From assembly GCA_021732485.1 (NCBI GenBank), contig JAKFUV010000008.1, positions 56,183-120,182 on the forward strand: a stretch of 64,000 nucleotides of DNA, read 5' to 3'. This document shows, one piece after another, positions 10,686 through 17,405 of this stretch (the first letter of the stretch is position 1; every line of letters begins with the position of its first letter). The notes beneath the pieces are model-generated. The model did no database searches, had not been told where the DNA came from, and was given only the letters and a program-made list of their open reading frames with translations. The stretch comes from Hyphomicrobium sp. Its GTDB lineage: Bacteria; Pseudomonadota; Alphaproteobacteria; Rhizobiales; Hyphomicrobiaceae. The position numbers and the translations under genes are program-made.

Positions 10686-10826
10686 ATGCCTTGGCGGAAA
10701 AAAGTACCCCAGTCTGCAAAGCGCGAACCGCAGTCAGAAAGACAGCGGCACCGTTTTTCTGTCGCATCCGATCCGCGACGACTGAACTTCATGCCGAAAC
10801 GGTCGAGGAGGATCAATTGGATTTGA
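10686..10826 (+). CDS. Possible 46-residue basic peptide ahead of SemiSWEET
   Basis: ATG at 10686 has GGAGGAG 4 nt upstream, and the frame stays open to TGA at 10826, overlapping the start of the next gene by 10 nt. The product (MPWRKKVPQSAKREPQSERQ, then more Arg-rich sequence) is strongly basic, with no recognisable domain. The ribosome-binding site and overlap fit either a coupled leader peptide or chance. No family is recognised. Confidence 0.3.
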   Translation: MPWRKKVPQSAKREPQSERQRHRFSVASDPRRLNFMPKRSRRINWI

Positions 10827-11077
10827 CGATTATCGTTGGCGGGTTGGCTGCCGCTTTTTCGACGGTCAGCTTCGCGCCGCAGGCCTTCAAAATGATCCGA
10901 TCGCGCGATACCAGCGGCATCTCGACCGGCACTTATGCGTTGACGGTCGCAGGATTTATATTGTGGTCGACTTACGGAATTTTGCTCGGCGCTTTGCCAT
11001 TAATCGTCTCTAACGCCATTTGCTTGGCGCTATCGGCTTTCATCCTGACGATGAAGATCAGATCGCATACGCAGTAA
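10817..11077 (+). CDS. SemiSWEET-type (MtN3/PQ-loop) sugar transporter
   Basis: An 86-residue three-helix membrane protein with the PQ-loop signature SFAPQAFKMIRSRDTSGIST after helix 1. Helices 2 and 3 follow (YALTVAGFILWSTYGILLGA and PLIVSNAICLALSAFIL). Bacterial SemiSWEETs of this size dimerise to let sugars diffuse across the inner membrane. TTG at 10817 is chosen because GAGGAGGA (10805-10812) lies 4 nt upstream and the product then has the family's usual length. It sits downstream of a sugar kinase, suggesting uptake followed by phosphorylation. Confidence 0.82.
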   Translation: MDLTIIVGGLAAAFSTVSFAPQAFKMIRSRDTSGISTGTYALTVAGFILWSTYGILLGALPLIVSNAICLALSAFILTMKIRSHTQ

Positions 11078-11144
11078 AACCGATTGTGAAAACAATCCAA
11101 TCAGGCTGTACCGCCCGCCGTCACAATCATATTGACCGTCATTT

Positions 11145-11300
11145 CTAACGTTGCTCAGTATGGCGTAGCCGAAGCGGATCGCGCACACTATCAGAATGAC
11201 GGTCGCGATCACGGCTACCCATATTCGCCGTAATAATGACAGCGAGCGCCGGCGCTAAGAATAGCCATAGCCAAAGCATTTGGCCGTATCCCATATCCAT
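11145..11300 (-). CDS. Small membrane peptide, possibly frameshifted
   Basis: ATG at 11300 is preceded by GGGAG at 8 nt and opens a 51-residue frame with one hydrophobic helix (QMLWLWLFLAPALAVIITAN) and then a charged tail. Another minus-strand frame over the tail encodes a second good helix (VAVIATVILIVCAIRFGYAI). This would make a two-helix protein if the frames were joined by a one-base shift near 11225. Either the tail is a coincidence or this is a broken gene. No family is recognised. Confidence 0.25.
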   Translation of the reverse strand: MDMGYGQMLWLWLFLAPALAVIITANMGSRDRDRHSDSVRDPLRLRHTEQR

Positions 11301-11353
11301 GGCTTTTGCTCCCATTTTATTAGCTTTCGGCACCGCGACCAGCGTTTTGCCTT

Positions 11354-11668
11354 TTATTTCGCCATATCCGTCTTCTGTTTTTCAGTGATCGACGATTCCG
11401 CCGGCTTCGCAGTTGGATTGGCCGTCGTACCTGTGCCAGCTTTGGCACCTGGCAGATCATCGGCCTGCTTCGTTGCCGGAGAGTTCGCTGCGGGCTTAGC
11501 CGTCGGATCGGCAGTCGTACCTGTATCCGACTTCGCGCCAGGCAAATCTTCAGCTTGCTTTGTCGCCGGCGAATTGGCGGCAGGCTTGGCCGTCGGATCC
11601 GCCGTCTGCGCGATAGCTGCGAGCGGGACGGTCAAAGCAAACAGTGCGGCGACTAAAAGGCGTTTCAT
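11354..11668 (-). CDS. Secreted protein of 30-residue tandem repeats
   Basis: A 104-residue product with a signal peptide (MKRLLVAALFALTVPLAAIA). The mature part is two near-identical 30-residue units beginning TADPTAKPAANSPATKQAED and TADPTAKPAANSPATKQADD, then a degenerate third copy. GGAGA lies 6 nt before ATG 11668, and this excludes the longer reading from 11725. The composition (Ala, Pro, Lys, Thr) suggests a disordered periplasmic or surface peptide. Function unknown. Confidence 0.65.
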   Translation of the reverse strand: MKRLLVAALFALTVPLAAIAQTADPTAKPAANSPATKQAEDLPGAKSDTGTTADPTAKPAANSPATKQADDLPGAKAGTGTTANPTAKPAESSITEKQKTDMAK

Positions 11669-11967
11669 AACGTTTCTCCAACGGTGATTGCTCAAGGACG
11701 TTGTCGCAATAACTCGCAAGACCATGCAGTGTTCCTTGTTGGGTGGTCAGGGAGAACGGCTGGCGCTTCGCTGCGCTTTGCCGGTTGATGTCCGGCAATG
11801 CGGCGCGGAGGAGCATGGCCATCGGCCTGTGACATTGTGCACGCCGATACTGTGCACGCCGCGATCGAAGAGGCCGCAATGCAATCGGCTGGCGTTATCT
11901 GTCTCTCCTGAATGCTGCCGTTTTGTTGCCTAAGGTAGGGTCGAGGCCAACCAGATCGAGGTACATT

Positions 11968-12594
11968 ATGCGTAGGGGCGTTTTCCGTTTCTTGACCGTC
12001 GTGGCGTGCGCATCGACGGCATCAGCAGAGCCGATCAGCTGGAACACACAAATGAACTGCGCCAGCGATTATTACGCCTATTGCTCGAAATTTACGGCCG
12101 GCTCGCCGGGTTGTCACGCATGCATGCGTTCCAACAGATCGAAGTTATCGACGGCATGTGTCAGCGCGCTGATCGACGACGGCATTCTGTCCAGAGCCGA
12201 TGGGGCGCCGCAGAAGCCCAAAATCGCGGTCGCGAAGTCCATGCCTCACCAAACGTCCGTCGCGAACGCGAAGGTTAAAATCAAGTCCCCAATGAGGGCG
12301 CCATCTTCCAAGGTCGGCGTTGCACTGCTACCGGCGAACGATAACTCTCAGTCGGCGAAAGCCGCAGCACCGCCGCGCAGTTTTGATCAGCGCGAGCGCG
12401 AGCCCCAAGCTACGGCGCCGGACGCAGCGAACGATCAATCACGGCCGCGCCGAAAAGCGCGACAGCAGGACCTCGCGCTGGATCAGCAAACGTTTGAGGC
12501 TTTAAAGGACCGCGCGCCGCAGTTCCTGGCGCCGCCCGAGATCGAACTCACCGAGGCGACAGTCCCGCGTCAGCCTTCATCAGAGCCACGCTGA
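11968..12594 (+). CDS. Exported protein with a Cys-rich N-terminal module
   Basis: A 208-residue protein starting at ATG 11968, with GAGG 6 nt upstream. A signal peptide (RFLTVVACASTASA) is followed at ~28-75 by a cysteine module (NCASDYYAYCSKFTAGSPGC, then CM, LSTACVSAL). Its C-x6-YC ... C-x2-CM ... LS-x2-CV spacing recalls the cysteine-rich repeat of GLG1-type proteins. The remaining ~130 residues are basic, Pro/Ala-rich and probably disordered. A periplasmic, disulfide-bonded location is inferred; function unknown. Confidence 0.65.
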   Translation: MRRGVFRFLTVVACASTASAEPISWNTQMNCASDYYAYCSKFTAGSPGCHACMRSNRSKLSTACVSALIDDGILSRADGAPQKPKIAVAKSMPHQTSVANAKVKIKSPMRAPSSKVGVALLPANDNSQSAKAAAPPRSFDQREREPQATAPDAANDQSRPRRKARQQDLALDQQTFEALKDRAPQFLAPPEIELTEATVPRQPSSEPR

Positions 12595-12622
12595 TTTCGG
12601 TAGTTCAAACGCGTTCACATTA

Positions 12623-12830
12623 CCTCCGCGTGGCGGCCGGCTCGACGAATTCGAGTTGCCGCGCGCCAGTGACTTCCGCGCGTGGCGGCCGGCTCGCGGA
12701 ATTCGAGTGATCACGTGCCAGTCACTTCCGCGCGTGGCGGCCGGCTCGCGGAACGCGAGTCGCCACGCGCCAGAAAGTCTTCCGCGCGTGGCGGCCGGCT
12801 CGACGAAGGAGAGTCGCCACGCGCCAGAAA
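12623..12830. repeat. Four tandem copies of a 52-54 bp hairpin repeat
   Basis: Four imperfect units share CGTGGCGGCCGGCTCG, with TGGCGG of each unit at 12631, 12683, 12735 and 12789 (periods 52, 52 and 54 bp). Units 3 and 4 end in TCGCCACGCGCCAGAAAG, whose CGCCACGCG pairs with CGCGTGGCG at the unit's left (9-bp arms). The right arm is degenerate in units 1 and 2. The array ends 4 bp from the CCA end of tRNA-Ile2, so it lies just downstream of that gene. Confidence 0.8.
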
Positions 12831-12833
12831 GAA

Positions 12834-12909
12834 TGGTGGGCCCGGCAGGGATCGAACCTGCAACCAGGCGGTTATGAGCCGCCAGCTCTAACCATTGAGC
12901 TACAGGCCC
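12834..12909 (-). tRNA. ileX: tRNA-Ile2 (anticodon CAU), CCA encoded
   Basis: On the minus strand the gene reads GGGCCTG at the acceptor 5' side (12909 downwards), AGCTCAATGGTTAGAGCT in the D arm, GGCGGCTCATAACCGCC in the anticodon arm with CAT, GGTTCGATCC in the T arm, then CGGGCCCA plus encoded CCA (12836-12834). The acceptor pairs over 7 bp, including one G-U. The body resembles the minor isoleucine tRNA whose C34 is changed to lysidine by TilS, rather than elongator or initiator Met. That identity is inferred from overall similarity to the E. coli Ile2 pattern. Confidence 0.88.
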
Positions 12910-13013
12910 ACGCGGCGTCTTTCTTAGCAGAGAATTTAAATTTCAACACGCTTTCGCCTTGGTTTTTCCCCGACGCATGCCTAAACCCCTGCGTCCACGA
13001 TCAGGAGATGGCC

Positions 13014-13730
13014 ATGCGCTCAGCCTTCGTCTCGACGGTACAAGCCCTGTCGCTCGCAGCAGCGCTCAGCGCGGCGCAACCGTTTGCGCTCAAAGCCGAG
13101 GAGACGCCCATGCAGCGCATCGTCACCGTATCGGCAACCGCAACGATTAGCGCCAAGCCGGATCAGGCCCGCATTTCGTCCGGTGTCGTCAGCGAAGCTG
13201 TAACAGCGCGCGAAGCTCTATCGAAAAATAGCGGACTGATGAAAAAAGTCATCTCCGAGTTGAAGGCCGCCGGCATCGACGCCGACGATATTCAAACCTC
13301 GTCGTTCAGCGTCGAGCCGATCACGGTTTACGGCAAAGATGGCGTCGCCCCGCGAATTTCAGGCTACCGCGTCGCCAACCAGGTCGGCGTTCTGGTGCGC
13401 GATCTCGCCAAGCTTGGCGACGTGCTCGATCAGCTGGTCACCGTCGGCGCCAACCAGGTCAGCGGATTGTCGTTCGAAGTGTCGACCGCCGAGACCTTGA
13501 AGAATGAGGCGCGCAAAGAGGCGATGGCCAACGCATTGCGCCGCGCCACACTCTTGGCGGAGGCGGGTGGCGCCGCGCTCGGTTCGGTCATGCAGATTGC
13601 CGAGGACGTGGTGATTGATGGACCACGACAGTTCGCGACGGCGCGAATTGCCAAAGCCGAGGCGGTGCCGATCGAAAGCGGCACGTCGACGCTCGAAGCC
13701 CGCGTCACGGTGATCTATGCGTTGAAGTAG
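13014..13730 (+). CDS. SIMPL (DUF541) domain exported protein
   Basis: A 238-residue protein. ATG 13014 is chosen over 13008 because AGGAG at 13003-13007 abuts the earlier ATG. After a signal peptide (ALSLAAALSAAQPFALKAEE), a SIMPL domain fills the protein: VSATATISAKPDQARISSGV, then DIQTSSFSVEPITVY, ISGYRVANQVGVLVRDL, and the helical ARKEAMANALRRATLLAEAG. This family is periplasmic or outer-membrane linked and oligomeric; its molecular role is poorly known. It ends 6 bp from the convergent nitrilase gene. Confidence 0.85.
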   Translation: MRSAFVSTVQALSLAAALSAAQPFALKAEETPMQRIVTVSATATISAKPDQARISSGVVSEAVTAREALSKNSGLMKKVISELKAAGIDADDIQTSSFSVEPITVYGKDGVAPRISGYRVANQVGVLVRDLAKLGDVLDQLVTVGANQVSGLSFEVSTAETLKNEARKEAMANALRRATLLAEAGGAALGSVMQIAEDVVIDGPRQFATARIAKAEAVPIESGTSTLEARVTVIYALK

Positions 13731-13736
13731 TTTGCG

Positions 13737-14645
13737 TCAGACGAGCTTAACCGTTTCGACGGCAACGGGGGCTGCCGGCGCGCCGGGCTGCATCGACCAA
13801 TCGCGATAATTGCGCATCTCGCCGCTGGTTCTGACGTCGCGTAGGCGCGCGAGATCAATCGTCGCCGTCACCCACTGCGCCGCGTTCAATGCGCCCTCGG
13901 CGACGATGCCGTTATCGGATATCCCATATTCGGACGGCACATAGATACCTGCCGCACCTGAATTGTAGTCAATCGCCGGCGACCACGGCGCATCGCCAAC
14001 GGTCGGGCTCTGCACCGTCGCGATGGTGTTTTCCAACGCCCGCGCCCGCGAGCCGGTGCGCACACGGTGATAGCCCGACACGCGTTCGGTGCACGAGGGG
14101 ACCAAGATAACCTCCGCACCGGCCTCCGCCATGGCGCGCACCAGCAAGGGGAATTCACTGTCGTAGCAAATGGCGATGCCGATGGTCGCGACCGCAGTTT
14201 CAAAAACCCGCACAGGGCCGCCGGCGGAGATCCCCCAGTTGCGCTCGAACGGCGTCATGATGAGCTTTTCCTGTTCGCCGATCAGTCCATCTGGCGTTAC
14301 GAGTTGGGCTGCATTGACGAAGCGGCCGTCCGATAGAAGCACCGGACCCGAGCCGGCCAGAATATGCACGCGATGCTGCTTCGCCAGATCGAGATGATGC
14401 TGAATACGGTCGGCGGCGAGTTCGGCGACTTTTGTCAGCGTGACCTGCAGATCGCTGTAAACTTCAGGTCCAAAACACGCGGCCTGCTCGATCGCTGCAT
14501 ATTCCGGAAAGACCAGAAGATCGGCGCCGGTTTCGGCGCCATGACGAACCCAAACTGCAATTTTCTCGCGCCATTCAGCCAGCGACTTCGGCTGGCCAAT
14601 CGGATATTGGGCGCTCGCGACTTTCAATACCGATGCCGTGCTCAT
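13737..14645 (-). CDS. Carbon-nitrogen hydrolase (nitrilase superfamily amidase)
   Basis: A 302-residue enzyme starting at ATG 14645, which overlaps the upstream stop as ATGA. The longer frame from 14711 would run into the upstream GNAT gene. The Glu-Lys-Cys triad is in place: E48 (LLVFPEYA), K127 (GEQEKLIMTPFE) and C160 (IAICYDSEFP). Nitrilase-fold enzymes hydrolyse C-N bonds of amides, carbamoyl compounds or nitriles; the substrate here is unknown. It is third in an overlapping operon with an NTF2-like and a GNAT gene, so it may act on an N-acylated metabolite. Confidence 0.88.
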   Translation of the reverse strand: MSTASVLKVASAQYPIGQPKSLAEWREKIAVWVRHGAETGADLLVFPEYAAIEQAACFGPEVYSDLQVTLTKVAELAADRIQHHLDLAKQHRVHILAGSGPVLLSDGRFVNAAQLVTPDGLIGEQEKLIMTPFERNWGISAGGPVRVFETAVATIGIAICYDSEFPLLVRAMAEAGAEVILVPSCTERVSGYHRVRTGSRARALENTIATVQSPTVGDAPWSPAIDYNSGAAGIYVPSEYGISDNGIVAEGALNAAQWVTATIDLARLRDVRTSGEMRNYRDWSMQPGAPAAPVAVETVKLV

Positions 14646-15253
14646 GCCAACGCCTTCATCCAGAACTGCATCGGGTGTGTCGTCTCGGCCGGCTGGTCGA
14701 CGTCTTTCCAATCGTAGGCCGCGATGATGCCCGGCGCTGGCGCATAACCGCGCTTGGTCCAGAACGGATCGAGCGGCGCATACTCGGCTGGTTTCAGCGG
14801 GTGATCATCGGGACGGATCACACGGCAAAAAGTCGAGTGCGTGAAGCCGCCGAGGTTGTGTGCCTGCGCCTCTCGGCCGTCGAAAAACGCGTGACCAAGG
14901 CCAAAGCCGCGATGGCTTTTCAGCAGCACGCTCTCGCCGCAATAGAAGATCTTTGAAAGATCGTAGCCGGCGCGGCGAAATGGTTCGCCGAAGTCGTCCG
15001 CGTGCTCGATCATCGGCGCGCCTGTCGACGCCCCGACCATTTCGCCACCATCATAGGCGGTGACGACGACCGCGCCTTTGGCTGCGGCAAATTTTTCGAG
15101 ATACGTTTGTTCGTAGTCGAGCGTGCCGTCGTATAGATAGGGCCAATCGCGAAACACGACCATGCGCAGGCGCGCGAGGTCGGGCAGGATTTTATAGATA
15201 TCCTGACCAGTCACCGATGTGACGTCGAGTGTCCTGCGCTCTTGTTTCGTCAA
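14642..15253 (-). CDS. GNAT-family N-acetyltransferase
   Basis: About 203 residues with GNAT-like order: DLARLRMVVFRDWPYLYDGT near the N terminus, a VVVTAYDGGEMVGASTGAP core strand, and LLKSHRGFGLGHAFFDGREA as the acetyl-CoA loop (an RGFGLG variant of RxxGxG). TTG 15253 is chosen because GAGG lies 7 nt upstream and it falls just after the stop of the preceding gene. An in-frame start at 15295 would overlap that gene by 25 bp. It ends by ATGA overlap with the nitrilase-like gene. The acyl acceptor is unknown. Confidence 0.78.
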   Translation of the reverse strand: MTKQERRTLDVTSVTGQDIYKILPDLARLRMVVFRDWPYLYDGTLDYEQTYLEKFAAAKGAVVVTAYDGGEMVGASTGAPMIEHADDFGEPFRRAGYDLSKIFYCGESVLLKSHRGFGLGHAFFDGREAQAHNLGGFTHSTFCRVIRPDDHPLKPAEYAPLDPFWTKRGYAPAPGIIAAYDWKDVDQPAETTHPMQFWMKALA

Positions 15254-15270
15254 GGCCAGCCTCGCGCCCG

Positions 15271-15705
15271 TTAGCCTGCCACCTGCGTAATCCAATCCGT
15301 CAGATTGTAGTATGTCGTGACGCGCGAAATCTTGCCGTCACGCAGTGCGAAAAATGTGCCGGCCGGCAGCACATATTTTTGACCCTTGGCGGGTGGCAAG
15401 CCGTCTTCGGAATTTTTGTACACGCCGTGGACGTTGAATTCGGCCGCCGCCCGCGTGCCGTCCTTCGAGACGAGAACCACGATATCCTTCAATTCCTCGC
15501 TGTAGTTGTGGTCCATGCGGGCGTTGAAGGCCTTGAACTTGTCTTTGCCGTGCCGCCGCTCGCCCTGGTTGACATCGTGGATCACGTCGTCGGTTAGGAA
15601 CGACAGCATGGCGTCGCTGTCGCCTGTGTTGAACGCCGCGTAATACTCGCGGATCAGGGCTGCGGCGGCGGCGCGGGTCTGGCTTTCCGGTGAGGTGATC
15701 GGCAT
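15271..15705 (-). CDS. NTF2-like (SnoaL/ketosteroid-isomerase fold) protein
   Basis: A 144-residue protein starting at ATG 15705 with GGAG 8 nt upstream. The NTF2-like cone fold is suggested by LIREYYAAFNTGDSDAMLSF, LTDDVIHDVNQGE, then LPAGTFFALRDGKISRVTTY near the end. Members include isomerases, dehydratases and small ligand binders, and the sequence does not say which this is. It opens an operon with the GNAT and carbon-nitrogen hydrolase genes and so probably handles the same small molecule. Confidence 0.8.
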   Translation of the reverse strand: MPITSPESQTRAAAAALIREYYAAFNTGDSDAMLSFLTDDVIHDVNQGERRHGKDKFKAFNARMDHNYSEELKDIVVLVSKDGTRAAAEFNVHGVYKNSEDGLPPAKGQKYVLPAGTFFALRDGKISRVTTYYNLTDWITQVAG

Positions 15706-15935
15706 CGGCGGCTCCACGATTTCGAGACAGTCGTCATCGCGGATCACTAGCAGGTTGCAGCTTCGCGTTCCACGTGACGACATTGCTCGTGCCGGTTCTC
15801 CGATTGGCCTTCCGGGAAAGGCGGCGAAAGGACATTGTCTCAACTCGAGATTGTGCGAGCGATAAACCTTAACGCATTGATAGAGCGAAGTTTCCTGCCG
15901 CTCTCGCAATCCGGCGATATAATCGGGGCACGAGA

Positions 15936-16241
15936 ATGGGGCTTCGTGCCATGACGTCCGATGCATATCCGTCCGCTTCTTCGGCGACCACGGCGCAAGC
16001 CGTGAGAGACGCTTTACGCGACGCATTGGCGCTCGGAACGCGTGATGACAGCGCGGCGAAGTCCGGCGTTCCGGCGGGATTTTCCGAGGCGCAATCGGCC
16101 TTCGCCTCCGAAACGCTTGATGAGGCCCGCTTCAACGACAGCGTTCGCCTGGCGCGCGGGTTTGCGTCGATTGTCGATCCGGGCGACCGGCAGCTCATTC
16201 TCGCACTCGTTGCCATCTTAGCGAACGCTGAAAGCGCGTAA
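15936..16241 (+). CDS. Hypothetical 101-residue protein
   Basis: A plus-strand frame from ATG 15936 (alternative ATG 15951) encodes an Ala/Ser/Asp-rich helical protein ending LARGFASIVDPGDRQLILAL, then VAILANAESA. It has no signal peptide and no recognised domain. It is divergent from the NTF2-like operon and lies 42 bp ahead of a Gre/Rnk-like gene, so the two may be cotranscribed. Codon use matches its neighbours, which supports it being real. Function unknown. Confidence 0.5.
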   Translation: MGLRAMTSDAYPSASSATTAQAVRDALRDALALGTRDDSAAKSGVPAGFSEAQSAFASETLDEARFNDSVRLARGFASIVDPGDRQLILALVAILANAESA

Positions 16242-16283
16242 CATGCGATGGCTCAACGCACGGGCTGCGCCGGAGGCTTCGCC

Positions 16284-16754
16284 ATGAGCCGGGCCTTCGT
16301 GCGCGAAGACGACGGCACGAACGACATCGGCGAACTTCCCGACAAACTGATTTCCGAGCATCGAAACCTTGTCACGTCCTACGGCTTGGCACTGATCGAT
16401 GCCGAGGTCGAACGTCTGAACACGGTTCTCGCCGTGGCGCGCGCCGACAACGATCGAGGCGCCCTCGCAGGCGCGGCGCGCGAACTCAGATACTGGACGC
16501 AACGGCGGCTGAGCGCTGAAGTCATGCCGGCACCTGCCGATGCCGGTACGGTGCAATTCGGATTGCGCGTCGTCATCCAACGCGCCGACGGCCGCCGGCA
16601 AACGTTCCGGATCGTCGGTGAGGATGAAGCCGACCCGACGCTCGGCACGTTGTCCTATGTCTCGCCGCTGGCTCAAGCGCTGCTGGGCAAGTCCGTCGGC
16701 GATGAGGTCCTGCTCGGCAACGCGATGATTGAGATCGCAGCCATCGAGATTTAG
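16284..16754 (+). CDS. GreA/GreB C-terminal domain (Rnk-like) protein
   Basis: A 156-residue protein starting at ATG 16284 with GGAGG 7 nt upstream. Residues ~1-80 are helical (LPDKLISEHRNLVTSYGLAL ...). Residues ~85-155 form the FKBP-like Gre C-terminal domain: VIQRADGRRQTFRIVGEDEA, TLSYVSPLAQALLGKSVGDE, VLLGNAMIEIAAIEI. Such proteins bind in the RNA polymerase secondary channel or, like Rnk, affect nucleotide pools. The acidic coiled-coil tip typical of GreA is not evident. The true greA lies at 30153-30632. Confidence 0.75.
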   Translation: MSRAFVREDDGTNDIGELPDKLISEHRNLVTSYGLALIDAEVERLNTVLAVARADNDRGALAGAARELRYWTQRRLSAEVMPAPADAGTVQFGLRVVIQRADGRRQTFRIVGEDEADPTLGTLSYVSPLAQALLGKSVGDEVLLGNAMIEIAAIEI

Positions 16755-16968
16755 AGCATCGCGCGCTGCGCGTCGTCGTCACTAAACGACACGCGATAGC
16801 CTTTGCAGAATGATCGTTTGCAGAACCGACGCCTCGCCGCAACACGCGGAAGCCTGCGCGCGCGCCGCCGCAGTGGTGCGCTTTCGCGGTTCGCGCGACT
16901 CTGGCCGTGATGCGTCGATTGCACCGCCGATCCTGCATCGGCTCCGATACGATCAAAGGATTTTCAAC

Positions 16969-17325
16969 ATGCCGACCGAAAGCGGATTGGTATCAGACAT
17001 TTCTCCCGATCATTTATCTCTGCAACATGATGACCGGCGACGTCATGCCCGCATCGCGTTGCTTTCGCCAGCCACGTGCCGTTTCGCCGACGGCTCGGTT
17101 CGCTCCGTCGTCGTTATCGATGCTTCGGAAGGCGGCTTTGGTTTGAATTGCAATCTCGAAGTGCCGGTCGATACGGTGTTTGAGATCACGATGTCAGAGG
17201 CCGGAACATTTCCATGCCGATTGGCGTGGTTCGACGACACGCGATGCGGTGTCGAACTGCTCGCGAGCAGTGGCGCATTCTCGGCCGATGCGCTGGCTGG
17301 TCTGGCCGCGACACTCGATCCCTAA
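16969..17325 (+). CDS. PilZ-domain protein (predicted c-di-GMP binder)
   Basis: A 118-residue single-domain PilZ protein. ATG 16969 follows AAGGA by 8 nt. The c-di-GMP motif is complete: RxxxR in DDRRRHARI (~residue 24) and DxSxxG in VIDASEGGFGLN (~50). The rest of the barrel follows (FPCRLAWFDDTRCGVEL). It probably acts as a cytosolic c-di-GMP effector; its partner is unknown. No membrane segment is seen. Confidence 0.85.
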   Translation: MPTESGLVSDISPDHLSLQHDDRRRHARIALLSPATCRFADGSVRSVVVIDASEGGFGLNCNLEVPVDTVFEITMSEAGTFPCRLAWFDDTRCGVELLASSGAFSADALAGLAATLDP

Positions 17326-17337
17326 ACGCTCAGTTTC

Positions 17338-17376
17338 AAAAAACCAAAGGGCGGACCGTTGCCGGTGCCGCCCTTT
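17338..17376 (-). terminator. Rho-independent terminator of rpoD
   Basis: AAAGGGCGG (17346-17354) pairs with CCGCCCTTT (17368-17376), a perfect 9-bp stem with a 13-nt loop. On the minus strand GG and then TTTTTT (17343-17338) follow, so it ends rpoD transcription. It also lies 20 bp past the convergent PilZ gene and may stop that transcript too. Confidence 0.8.
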
Positions 17377-17405
17377 GAAATTGTAATCCGCGAGCGAAGG
17401 CGCGC

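Noticed and set aside
12623..12830. A CRISPR array
   Set aside because: The copies are contiguous with no unique spacers of even length, and no cas genes are near. The same holds for 50455-50678.
12656..12891. Frames over the array and tRNA, with a tail like GPAGIEPATRRL
   Set aside because: This peptide is the usual artefact of translating a tRNA gene, and the rest is the tandem repeat.
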